DNA of 17,055 nt, taken from NCBI GenBank assembly GCA_028687545.1, contig JAQTZZ010000073.1, positions 1 to 17,055 of the forward strand, written 5' to 3'. This DNA is from Candidatus Wallbacteria bacterium (GTDB lineage: Bacteria; Muiribacteriota; JAQTZZ01). Shown here in pieces: positions 1 to 7,117 of the stretch. Each line of letters starts with the position of its first letter. Position 1 is the first letter of the stretch. The translations under genes were made by a program, and so were the position numbers. Below the pieces are notes generated by a model, which was not told the origin of the DNA, did no database searches, and was given only the letters and a program-made list of their open reading frames with translations.

Positions 1-1912
1 TTTGATTCATTGAAAAAGCCTGCTCCAGATCGATCAGCCCCACTTTGCGCCATTCTTTAGCACGATAAAACTTTCCTCTCCAGTGATAAAACTCGTGCTT
101 TTCCGGAAACCTCTTGATCGCCTGACAGGAAAAATTTATCCCCCCGTCCCAATCGCTCAGCTCCCAAAGCAGTGCAAGCAGTCTCTGGAAAATTCCATGG
201 AAGTTTTGGTTATCAGAGAGAAAGTAAGACAAAATTTCGACAGCTTCCTCTTTTTTCCCGGATTGTTCAAGCAGTGCAGCAATCAGGCATGTCACGGGTC
301 CGTTTTCCGGTTTGATTTCCCGTGCTCTCTCAAAAAAATCCAGCGCCATTTTCCTATATCCTGATGCCAGATAAGCTTCTCCGATCTTGAATAGAAGTTC
401 ACCGGTCTGATTAAATTCAAGAGCCTGCAGGTAATATTCCAGGGCATTCCTGGCCGGATCGTCCGGGGTCAGATTGAATGCACATCCAGAACCGCTGCAT
501 TCGCAGTCCTGGAAGCTGCAACCGATCTTCCGCCAGCACTCTGACATCCTGATCCGGATGTCTCCCATCAGTTCCAGAATCTCAGGTCCCTTTGGTTCGG
601 TTCTGTAAATACCCTCCAGAATTTCCAGATGCTTTGCCAGTTCTTCCCGGTTCAACTGATGTAGTTTAAGACGATATAAAGTTACCAGGAAGTCATCGTG
701 GAAAAAATGCTTCCTGAGCAAGGTCTTTTCAGCTTTTTCAAGGCAGACCAAAGCTTCTTTCTTCTTTCCCTGAGCCAGATACGACCTTGCTGCCAGATAA
801 AGCACTTCAGGCGAATCATCGGACAATTCGAGGAGTTTCCTGGCGCACCACAGCGCCTGTGGAGTGAAAATCCTGAAAACCAGGTAGGCGTGCACCAGAG
901 ATTTCATGATGGTCCGGTTATCCGACATGTAATAACTGACCTGCTCGAGAATCGCGAGAGCCTGGGCGTCGCACTTGCCGTTTTCCGCATACAACAGAGC
1001 CAGTGTTTTTAGATTCTCCAGGTGAGATGTGAATTTTTTCGCAACCTCCTCGTAGACATGGATCGCAAATTCGTCCCTGGCTCCCTGTTTCAGAAAACTC
1101 TCACCTAGAACCAGCAGGTTTTCCCGGTCATCGGATCTTTCCTCGTAAATTTTCAGGAAAATCTGCAGGCTCTCAGGGCTGAAGGTACGGTGATGCCTGT
1201 AGTATTCACCCAGGTATCGGAGAAGATCGGAACCTGGATTCTGTTCGTACAACCTGTTCACAAGCGCAAAGGCCTGTCTGGTGAATACTTTCCGGCTGAG
1301 ATAATGCTTTGAAAGAATTTCCCCGATCCTTCTTTCTCTTGACAGCCTGTACAATTCTTCGAGCAGGAAATGATCTCCATCTACATCTGTTTGAGACAGT
1401 ACCACATCCATCAGATACTGAACATGCTTCCCTACAATCTCGGGCCTGAATCTGGCATAGTCACTGCAAACCTGATATGCAAAACGGGATTTTACTGATA
1501 ATTCTGTAAGTAAGTTGAAAATCTGGGTGAGGACCTTTTCCCCACGCTCCAGCAGAAGCGGGTATATCTCCTGGTACAGCAGCAGCACAGGTGGCTGCCG
1601 CCGCCCTGTAAAGAGAAAACAAAGAGCTTTCCGCGTTTTCAGGGTCAGGTTGTCATCATACCGGCTGATCTTGTCAATAAAATACAGACATCGAGAAAAA
1701 TTATGCTTTTCTAAATACAACTCACTGAGGCGATCGCAGATCTTCAGATAGATTGTTCTTTCTCTGGAAAATGGCAGGAGAAGTTTCACACCAGAAAAGC
1801 GTTTTCTGGAAAACTCCCTATATAACTGTAGGTATTCAAGTCTGGCGGAATGAAAATCACCTGCTGTGAAATGCTCATCAGCGGTATTTTCCAGGAGATC
1901 ATTGATGATCAT
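1..1912 (-). CDS. Large TPR-like repeat protein, 3' end beyond window
   Basis: I translated the minus strand from an ATG at 1912 and found an uninterrupted frame of 637 codons running off the left edge. The product is all helical repeat in character: paired hydrophobic helices with TPR-like signatures (for example around residues 360-440 and 490-570). It has no signal peptide or membrane segment, so a cytoplasmic scaffold is likely. An unusual cysteine cluster sits at C459, C465, C470, C472 and C477, inside a Gly/Ser-rich break between repeats; it could bind a metal. The start overlaps the end of the upstream 160-residue TPR gene by 14 bp (1899-1912), which suggests translational coupling. 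It is the last visible gene of the SGNH-TPR operon. The molecular role is unknown; TPR arrays usually bind protein partners. Confidence is high that it is a gene and low on function. Confidence 0.85.
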   Translation of the reverse strand, partial: MIINDLLENTADEHFTAGDFHSARLEYLQLYREFSRKRFSGVKLLLPFSRERTIYLKICDRLSELYLEKHNFSRCLYFIDKISRYDDNLTLKTRKALCFLFTGRRQPPVLLLYQEIYPLLLERGEKVLTQIFNLLTELSVKSRFAYQVCSDYARFRPEIVGKHVQYLMDVVLSQTDVDGDHFLLEELYRLSRERRIGEILSKHYLSRKVFTRQAFALVNRLYEQNPGSDLLRYLGEYYRHHRTFSPESLQIFLKIYEERSDDRENLLVLGESFLKQGARDEFAIHVYEEVAKKFTSHLENLKTLALLYAENGKCDAQALAILEQVSYYMSDNRTIMKSLVHAYLVFRIFTPQALWCARKLLELSDDSPEVLYLAARSYLAQGKKKEALVCLEKAEKTLLRKHFFHDDFLVTLYRLKLHQLNREELAKHLEILEGIYRTEPKGPEILELMGDIRIRMSECWRKIGCSFQDCECSGSGCAFNLTPDDPARNALEYYLQALEFNQTGELLFKIGEAYLASGYRKMALDFFERAREIKPENGPVTCLIAALLEQSGKKEEAVEILSYFLSDNQNFHGIFQRLLALLWELSDWDGGINFSCQAIKRFPEKHEFYHWRGKFYRAKEWRKVGLIDLEQAFSMNQ

Positions 1913-2381
1913 GGAGATTCTTCCACTCCAGCAGGGTCAGAATCCTGGCCAGCACGAATTCACTTTTTTCGGCCAGTACAATCTCGAATTCCCGGGTCGC
2001 CTCTTCGAGCCGGTTCAGCTTGAGATAGGCGATTCCGGCATAATAATGGGCTTCAGGATGCAATTTGTCTTTTTTTACTGCTTTGGCGAACGACTCAAGA
2101 GCCAGTTCGCTCTGATTCTCAGCCAGATAAATCCTACCCAGATAAATCATGGGAATGGCGTCAACCTTGAGCTTTTCATCAGCCATGAGCAGATGCTCCC
2201 TGGCTTTCTCAAATTCGTTCAGGTTGAAGCGGGCGATTCCATAGTATAATTGAAGATATGGATCCGCCGGATCATGGGCTTCGGCTTTTCCAAGCAATTC
2301 CAGAGCTTCGGGAATCCGGTTTTCATTGAGCAAGGGAAGGACTTTGTCCAGTATCCTGTCGATCTTGAATCCGGAAAGCAC
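1899..2381 (-). CDS. Small TPR protein (160 aa)
   Basis: This 160-residue protein consists almost entirely of about four tetratricopeptide repeats. Visible units include residues 12-40, 46-74, 78-106 and 112-140, with the typical small residue, Tyr and Ala positions of helix A and B (for example LQLYYGIARFNLNEFEKA). It has no signal peptide or membrane segment, so it is probably a cytoplasmic adaptor. The start codon is GTG at 2381-2379, chosen because GGAGG (2386-2390) precedes it by 4 nt and no ATG fits. It follows the SGNH-TPR gene at 2468-4120 after 86 bp, and its stop overlaps the next TPR gene by 14 bp, so the two TPR proteins are probably made together. The partner is unknown. Confidence 0.85.
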   Translation of the reverse strand: MLSGFKIDRILDKVLPLLNENRIPEALELLGKAEAHDPADPYLQLYYGIARFNLNEFEKAREHLLMADEKLKVDAIPMIYLGRIYLAENQSELALESFAKAVKKDKLHPEAHYYAGIAYLKLNRLEEATREFEIVLAEKSEFVLARILTLLEWKNLHDHQ

Positions 2382-2426
2382 GGTACCTCCAAAAACGGGC
2401 TGAATAAAACATTTTGCAAGAGGCTT

Positions 2427-2455
2427 ATAATATCAAAAAAAAAGAAATCTGACCA
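2427..2455 (-). promoter_or_regulatory. Possible sigma-70-like promoter for the TPR gene pair
   Basis: On the minus strand, TGGTCA (2450-2455) and TATTAT (2427-2432) are separated by exactly 17 nt that include a run of nine T. The match to TTGACA/TATAAT is 4/6 and 5/6. It lies in the only sizeable gap (86 bp) of the 5889-1 gene series and could give the two TPR genes their own transcript. An A/T-rich gap produces such matches by chance, so this is a weak call. Confidence 0.3.
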
Positions 2456-2467
2456 TTTTTTTCCATT

Positions 2468-4120
2468 TTATCTGATAGATCGGCTTTTGATCATCTCCTG
2501 AAACCAGTCCTGAGATTCAAGTGTTTCCATCACATCGACGGCCATTACTCCGCACCCCCGTGCATTGCAATGGGTGTCAGGAAGGAAATAATCACCGCGT
2601 CTCTCGCCATTCTTCCACAATTCGCTGAATTTCTGGAAATTATTCACCAGAGGTATCCTGTATCTGGTTGAAATCTGCAGCATGCCCCGGTTTGCCGTAT
2701 CAGGATAATTCGCGAACAGGATCCGTACCTGATGCTTGTCGCAGATGCCCTTGATTGTCGTCAGGTCGTCCAGCAGCCAGCCGGTCGCCTTCTCCCCGTT
2801 TATCTCTCTGGAAACAACCTTTCTCACCCATGCGGCATTCTCTTCGTCTCCGGCCCTGCTGAAATACTTCTGCGCCTGCTGATAATTATTCATTACCAGA
2901 TGTCGCCAGGCAATGTCTTCCAGCTCCGCAGTTGAAGATATGTCAGCAGTCTCAGCAGAAAAGTAAAGCAGGCTTGCTTCCCTTACTTCCGTACTCCCGG
3001 TATTCAGGATGTCCATCTGCTGTCTGTAAGATTCGATCTGCCTGCAGTCTTCTTCATTCAGTCCGGCAGCCTCCGCTTTTTTGAAAAGATCCAGGGCTTC
3101 GCTGAAAGCATTTTTTCTGTACTTGAGTTCTCCGAGAAAAAATAGATTGTCGGCAAAATCCGGATCATGACTGAGTCCGTCTTCTAATATACTTACAGCC
3201 CTGTCGGGTTGAAACGCGTCGCTGTATAACTGTGCCAGCAGATTATATCCTTCTCCGTAGTCAGGATATAGTTTTAATGCTGTTCCGTACCAATCCAAGG
3301 CCTGTTCAAACATGCCGGCCTGCGAGTAAGTATAGCCGATCCCCAGCATAGCTCCTGTATCGTTTGGTTTCAGCTTTAGCGCTTTGCGGAAATGTGCAAA
3401 CGCTTTTTCCAGGTCGCATTTTTCTAAAGCAATGTAGCCAAGCCCAAGCTGCAGGAGAAAAGTGTTGCCGTTTTTCCCTCGGGTTTCCTTTACATAATTT
3501 TCAGCAAGCTCGTAAAGATTCGGCAGATGACCCCGAGAACTTGAAAAGTCGATGGAACAGGTTGCTTCCCTGGTCTCAAATTTGAAATCTGTTGTCCGTA
3601 TCACTTCCAGAAGCTCTCTCCCCCTTTTTTTTGAGTACTCTGACAGTCCTTCAGAAATGTTTCCCAGGAGGTAAGAAAGAAGCCTCATGCTTTTCAGGTT
3701 ATATCGAATGTAGTCCACTGACAGTCTGGGCATCTTGTCATCATAACCTGACAGGTTGTAACGATTCTGTCCTCCAACCTGCACCACCACTATCTTTGGA
3801 GCATAGCAGAGCAGCTTGTCTTCAAAGTCACTCAGCAGCCGTCTGGAATTGGCCCCGACGATCCCGCCATTGACTACGGAAAATCCATGGCCAGGATACT
3901 TCCGGTTCAGCATAGACTGAAGCTGTGCAGGATAAGTCTCATCCCGGCCGACCCCGTACCCGTATGTGAATGAATCGCCGGTACAGAGAATCACGATCTG
4001 TCCGCCAGCTTTTTTCCCGGATCTCTGCTGCTCTATGGACAGACCTGCAAGCCGCAGGGCTCCTTCCAGCAGAATCAATCCGGAGCAGCAGCCGAGCAGA
4101 AAGACGAACAGCTTTTTCAT
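2468..4120 (-). CDS. Membrane-anchored SGNH hydrolase-like protein with internal TPR array (copy C)
   Basis: A 550-residue protein. Residues 4-27 form a single hydrophobic N-terminal segment, so the rest is probably outside the cytoplasmic membrane. SGNH/GDSL signatures follow in order: GDS (48-50, candidate nucleophile S50), GANS (N91) and GGQN (116-119). About 200-430 is a TPR array, for example around residues 221-288. The fold then resumes (ILFANYPD, 467-474) and ends in PDTHCN with candidate catalytic D515 and H517. The TPRs are therefore inserted inside the hydrolase fold. D-x-H resembles the DxHW of AlgJ/AlgX-type proteins, but Cys replaces Trp. C46, C188 and C518 are conserved in the two paralogs. 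The ATG at 4120 overlaps the upstream paralog's stop (ATGA), indicating coupling. It is most similar to the copy at 7101-8822. The substrate is unknown; envelope polysaccharide deacylation or acylation is a guess from family knowledge. Confidence 0.85.
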   Translation of the reverse strand: MKKLFVFLLGCCSGLILLEGALRLAGLSIEQQRSGKKAGGQIVILCTGDSFTYGYGVGRDETYPAQLQSMLNRKYPGHGFSVVNGGIVGANSRRLLSDFEDKLLCYAPKIVVVQVGGQNRYNLSGYDDKMPRLSVDYIRYNLKSMRLLSYLLGNISEGLSEYSKKRGRELLEVIRTTDFKFETREATCSIDFSSSRGHLPNLYELAENYVKETRGKNGNTFLLQLGLGYIALEKCDLEKAFAHFRKALKLKPNDTGAMLGIGYTYSQAGMFEQALDWYGTALKLYPDYGEGYNLLAQLYSDAFQPDRAVSILEDGLSHDPDFADNLFFLGELKYRKNAFSEALDLFKKAEAAGLNEEDCRQIESYRQQMDILNTGSTEVREASLLYFSAETADISSTAELEDIAWRHLVMNNYQQAQKYFSRAGDEENAAWVRKVVSREINGEKATGWLLDDLTTIKGICDKHQVRILFANYPDTANRGMLQISTRYRIPLVNNFQKFSELWKNGERRGDYFLPDTHCNARGCGVMAVDVMETLESQDWFQEMIKSRSIR

Positions 4121-5889
4121 GTTTTATCCGGCAGAGCGAGAATCCGCTCTCCGAGAATCCTCGCAGTCTCGAGATTGCCCAGCAGATTGCAGTGCCTGTC
4201 CGGCAGAAAATAATCGTTCCTTGATTTACCCGTCTGCCAGAGCTTACCGAATTCTGCGGTCAGGTCTGCCAGAGGTATTCCTTCACGCTGAGCCACTTTG
4301 CGCAGCGGCAGGTTATCCATTTCAGGATAATTCAGGAATAAAAGCGGCAGTCCGGCCTTTCCACAGATCAAAGCCACAGAATCCAGATCTTTTTCCAGCC
4401 ATTCGGCAGCTGTGTCATCATTGAACTGATTGGAAAGCAGCTTTTTGATCCAGGCCGTGGCTTCATAGTTCTTCCCGCGTTCAAAATACTCCAGGGCTTT
4501 CTGATAGTCCCGTTCCCCGGCGCAGAACCAGCCGAGATCAACCAGAGCCTGGGTGTTGCTTGGATCCAGCTCAATAGCCCTTAACAGGAGTTTTTTTCCC
4601 AAGTCCTTATTGTTGAATGGATCCAGGTCAATCTTGGCTCTGGCCTGCATCCGATTGAGCTCACTTTCCTCCCAGGAAAAAAAAGTGCCCATCTGGATGG
4701 CCTTTTCAAAAATGCTGCAGGCTTCTGAAAGCCTGCCCAGAAGCTGCACCACTTCCCCCAGTGAAGTGTAATTGTTCGGCATTTCAGGATTCACCCTGAT
4801 CCCGTCCCTGAAATATTTTTCAGCCTTTCCGTATTCCTTCAGCTCGAAATAAAGACTTCCCAGAAAATTGTAAGCCCAGCCATTGCCTGGATCGAGCTCC
4901 ATGACCCTCGCGAACCAGCGCTCGGCAAGGGCATAATTTTCAGAATAAAAGTAAGCCTGCCCGATCCCAAGCATGGGGCCTGTATCGTGACTGTCCATCT
5001 GAAGCGCTTTTTTGAAGTACTCGAAGGCCAGCTGCAGCTTTTTTTCCTCAAGTGAGGAAAACCCCAGACCTACGAGCAGATGTTCGCTGCCAGGATATTT
5101 TCTAAGTCCTTCCCTGAATTTTTCCGAAGCTGCTGCGAAATTACCTATAGAAAACTTATCCCAGCCCTGGGCATAGACATCGTCGGCACTGGATTCCAGT
5201 CTGGAATTAATGCATTTCCTCGCCCCATCGAAATTCTTTTCCCTGATCAGGTCCCAGACTTCGCCAGTCAGCCTGAAATAATCGATCGAACAGACTATTT
5301 CAGTAGAGTTTTTATCATTTCCCGGGAGGATTTCTGGAAGCGCTCCGGCAAAACGTCCTTCCTCGATCGTAAGTTTCAGCGCCAGTGCCAGGTCTTCCCT
5401 GGAGTCCTTCAGATCCTTATATAGCATCCGGAACAGCCTCAATACCCTGGAATGGTTGCTTAAAGCATAAAAAAATCGCACCAGTTGATTGGATCCTTCG
5501 TCGTAGCCGGTAAAATTCATCCTGTTCTGCCCGCCCACCTGTATTGTAACGAGGTCAGGTTTGTAGCGGGCCAGATTGTCGGGCAGGTTGTCGAGCAGGT
5601 ATCTTGAATTGATGCCTCCCACTCCAGCATTGACCACGCGGAACTTTCGATTCGGTTGATGCTCGTTAAGCCATTTTTCAAGGAGAGCCGGATAATCGCT
5701 GCCCTTCTCAACTCCAAAACCATAAGTGAACGAATCGCCTAGACAGAGGATCAGGAATTCAGAAACATCCTGGCGTTTGACCACAACACGGCGCAGCACG
5801 ATCAACAAACCGGCAGCCTGAAAAAAGGCTTCCAGAATCAGCAGCCCGCAAAACAAGCCCAGGACAATGACCAGAAATCTCTGCTTCAA
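4117..5889 (-). CDS. Membrane-anchored SGNH hydrolase-like protein with internal TPR array (copy B)
   Basis: A 590-residue paralog of the genes at 2468-4120 and 7101-8822. It has a membrane anchor at residues 4-32, then GDS (51-53, S52 is Asp, S53 the candidate nucleophile), GGINS (N94) and GGQN (119-122). TPR units fill about 210-490, including a clear pair around 280-350 and another at about 455-480. The hydrolase fold resumes with LLFLNYPE and ends in PDRHCN (D564, H566). Cysteines C49, C200 and C567 match those of the paralogs. The central array differs most from the other two copies, so this is the divergent member. The start is TTG at 5889-5887, chosen because GGAGG (5894-5898) lies 4 nt upstream and the anchor follows at once. 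It heads the operon running to position 1 and is divergent from mnmA. Confidence 0.85.
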   Translation of the reverse strand: MKQRFLVIVLGLFCGLLILEAFFQAAGLLIVLRRVVVKRQDVSEFLILCLGDSFTYGFGVEKGSDYPALLEKWLNEHQPNRKFRVVNAGVGGINSRYLLDNLPDNLARYKPDLVTIQVGGQNRMNFTGYDEGSNQLVRFFYALSNHSRVLRLFRMLYKDLKDSREDLALALKLTIEEGRFAGALPEILPGNDKNSTEIVCSIDYFRLTGEVWDLIREKNFDGARKCINSRLESSADDVYAQGWDKFSIGNFAAASEKFREGLRKYPGSEHLLVGLGFSSLEEKKLQLAFEYFKKALQMDSHDTGPMLGIGQAYFYSENYALAERWFARVMELDPGNGWAYNFLGSLYFELKEYGKAEKYFRDGIRVNPEMPNNYTSLGEVVQLLGRLSEACSIFEKAIQMGTFFSWEESELNRMQARAKIDLDPFNNKDLGKKLLLRAIELDPSNTQALVDLGWFCAGERDYQKALEYFERGKNYEATAWIKKLLSNQFNDDTAAEWLEKDLDSVALICGKAGLPLLFLNYPEMDNLPLRKVAQREGIPLADLTAEFGKLWQTGKSRNDYFLPDRHCNLLGNLETARILGERILALPDKT

Positions 5890-5934
5890 TCTACCTCCAG
5901 CTATGATTTTACCATAAACAGAGGTTCTGGTAAG

Positions 5935-6045
5935 CTAGTGGAGTGTTAACAAAGTTTTATCAGATATCTGATTGACTTGATCTCGTCGCTGGCAGGCTTT
6001 TCACAGCGGCAATCGTGCAATGAAACTTTGTTTACAGTCCACTAG
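5935..6045. repeat. 26-bp imperfect inverted repeat in the divergent promoter region
   Basis: The arms are 5935-5960 and 6020-6045, matching at 23 of 26 positions when one is reverse-complemented, with 59 bp between them. The right arm ends inside a perfect 10-bp palindrome, CCACTAGTGG (6039-6048). The repeat fills most of the 190-bp gap between the divergently transcribed SGNH gene and mnmA. It could be a shared operator, a remnant of a small mobile element, or a cruciform. No coding potential was seen between the arms. Confidence 0.7.
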
Positions 6046-6079
6046 TGGAAGAAATGATAAATCTGGAGAAAAACAACGC

Positions 6080-7117
6080 ATGAAAATCCTGGTCGCCATG
6101 AGCGGAGGTGTGGACTCGTCTGTAGCAGCGCTGCTTCTGAAAAAAGCCGGGCACGAGGTTTCGGGAATCACACTGAAGCTGTGGGAGGAAAATTCCCGCT
6201 GCTGTAATCTGGCAGACATACACGACGCAGCAGCTGCGGCCAGGAAGATCGGAATTCCCCATCATGCCTATGACCTTAAAAAGAATTTTCTGAACGAGGT
6301 AGTGGATTATTTCATAGATTCTTACCGGGCCGGGGTCACACCCAATCCCTGCGTGATTTGCAACCAGCGGGTGAAAATGGGTACTTTGCTCGCGCTCTCT
6401 CGGGAATGGGGATTCCAGGCACTCGCCACCGGTCATTATGCAGGGATCGGAGAATTCCAGGGATTCCGGCTGCTCAGGCAGGCGGCGGACCAGGCCAAAA
6501 GCCAGGAGTATTTTCTCTGCTTCCTGAAGAGCGAAAATCTGTCCAGCTACTTTTTCCCGATCGGAGAGCTTTCCAAGACAGAAGCCAGGACCCTGGCCAG
6601 GGAGGCAGGATTGCCGGTTGCGGAAAAAAAGGACAGCCAGGACGTCTGCTTCATCCCAAAGCACAAAAAATTATGGGAAGTCTTTCCTGAGCTGCTTCCT
6701 AAGAAACCAGGCAAAATCGTGACTGAAGATGGAAAAGTGTTAGGAACTCATCAGGGGTATTACTTTCAGACCATCGGACAGCGGAGGGGTTTGAATCTTG
6801 GCCTGGGCGTTCCTTATTATGTGATCAGGATCGTACCTGCAGAAAATCTGCTGGTGGCAGGACCTGAGGAGAGGTTGTTCTCCACAGCTTTCTGCGTATC
6901 TGATCTGAATATATTTTTTCCGGGTTTTGAAAAACTGGAACTATCCGTAAAGGTGAGGTTTGCCGCCAAACCAACTTCCTGCCTGGTAGAACCTCAGGAT
7001 AAAGGGTATAAAGTCACTCTTTCCGAGCCAGCCCGCGCCATTACCAGCGGCCAGATCGCCTGTTTTTATCACGGTAAATTCGTAGTTGCTGCTGGAGTAA
7101 TTACAGCCAACCCTTAG
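6080..7117 (+). CDS. mnmA: tRNA-specific 2-thiouridylase MnmA
   Basis: MnmA installs the 2-thio group on wobble uridine 34 of Lys, Glu and Gln tRNAs, using ATP and a persulfide relay in the cytoplasm. The 345-residue product starts with the PP-loop SGGVDSS (8-14). It has the NPCVICN segment carrying the candidate catalytic C94, the SQDVCFIP segment with the second catalytic C190, and the conserved TIGQRRGL (231-238) leading into the C-terminal barrel. Its length is slightly below the usual 360-370. The ATG at 6080 is chosen because the PP-loop begins immediately and GGAG lies at 6065-6068; an in-frame ATG at 6020 would add 20 residues lacking family resemblance. It is the only plus-strand gene, lying between two SGNH-TPR paralogs. 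Its last 17 bp overlap the convergent gene at 7101-8822. Confidence 0.97.
   Translation: MKILVAMSGGVDSSVAALLLKKAGHEVSGITLKLWEENSRCCNLADIHDAAAAARKIGIPHHAYDLKKNFLNEVVDYFIDSYRAGVTPNPCVICNQRVKMGTLLALSREWGFQALATGHYAGIGEFQGFRLLRQAADQAKSQEYFLCFLKSENLSSYFFPIGELSKTEARTLAREAGLPVAEKKDSQDVCFIPKHKKLWEVFPELLPKKPGKIVTEDGKVLGTHQGYYFQTIGQRRGLNLGLGVPYYVIRIVPAENLLVAGPEERLFSTAFCVSDLNIFFPGFEKLELSVKVRFAAKPTSCLVEPQDKGYKVTLSEPARAITSGQIACFYHGKFVVAAGVITANP

Noticed and set aside
83-1751. Plus-strand open frames opposite the left-edge TPR gene (83-364, 698-1012, 1515-1751)
   Set aside because: The minus strand carries one uninterrupted 637-codon frame with repeat structure across this whole stretch; the plus-strand frames are short, overlap it fully and have no recognisable features.
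4085-4110. Lipobox-like LLGC at the N-terminus of the 2468-4120 protein
   Set aside because: Hydrophobic residues continue for 15 positions after the Cys and the paralogs lack it, so an uncleaved membrane anchor is more likely than a lipoprotein.
5906-5933. Possible promoter for the SGNH gene (TTACCA, 16 nt, TAAAAT on the minus strand)
   Set aside because: The implied transcript start would fall at the Shine-Dalgarno site itself (5894-5898), leaving almost no leader, and the -35 match is only 4/6.
6020-6079. Longer mnmA start at 6020
   Set aside because: The 20 extra residues are encoded by the right arm of an inverted repeat, and the MnmA PP-loop begins right after the ATG at 6080.
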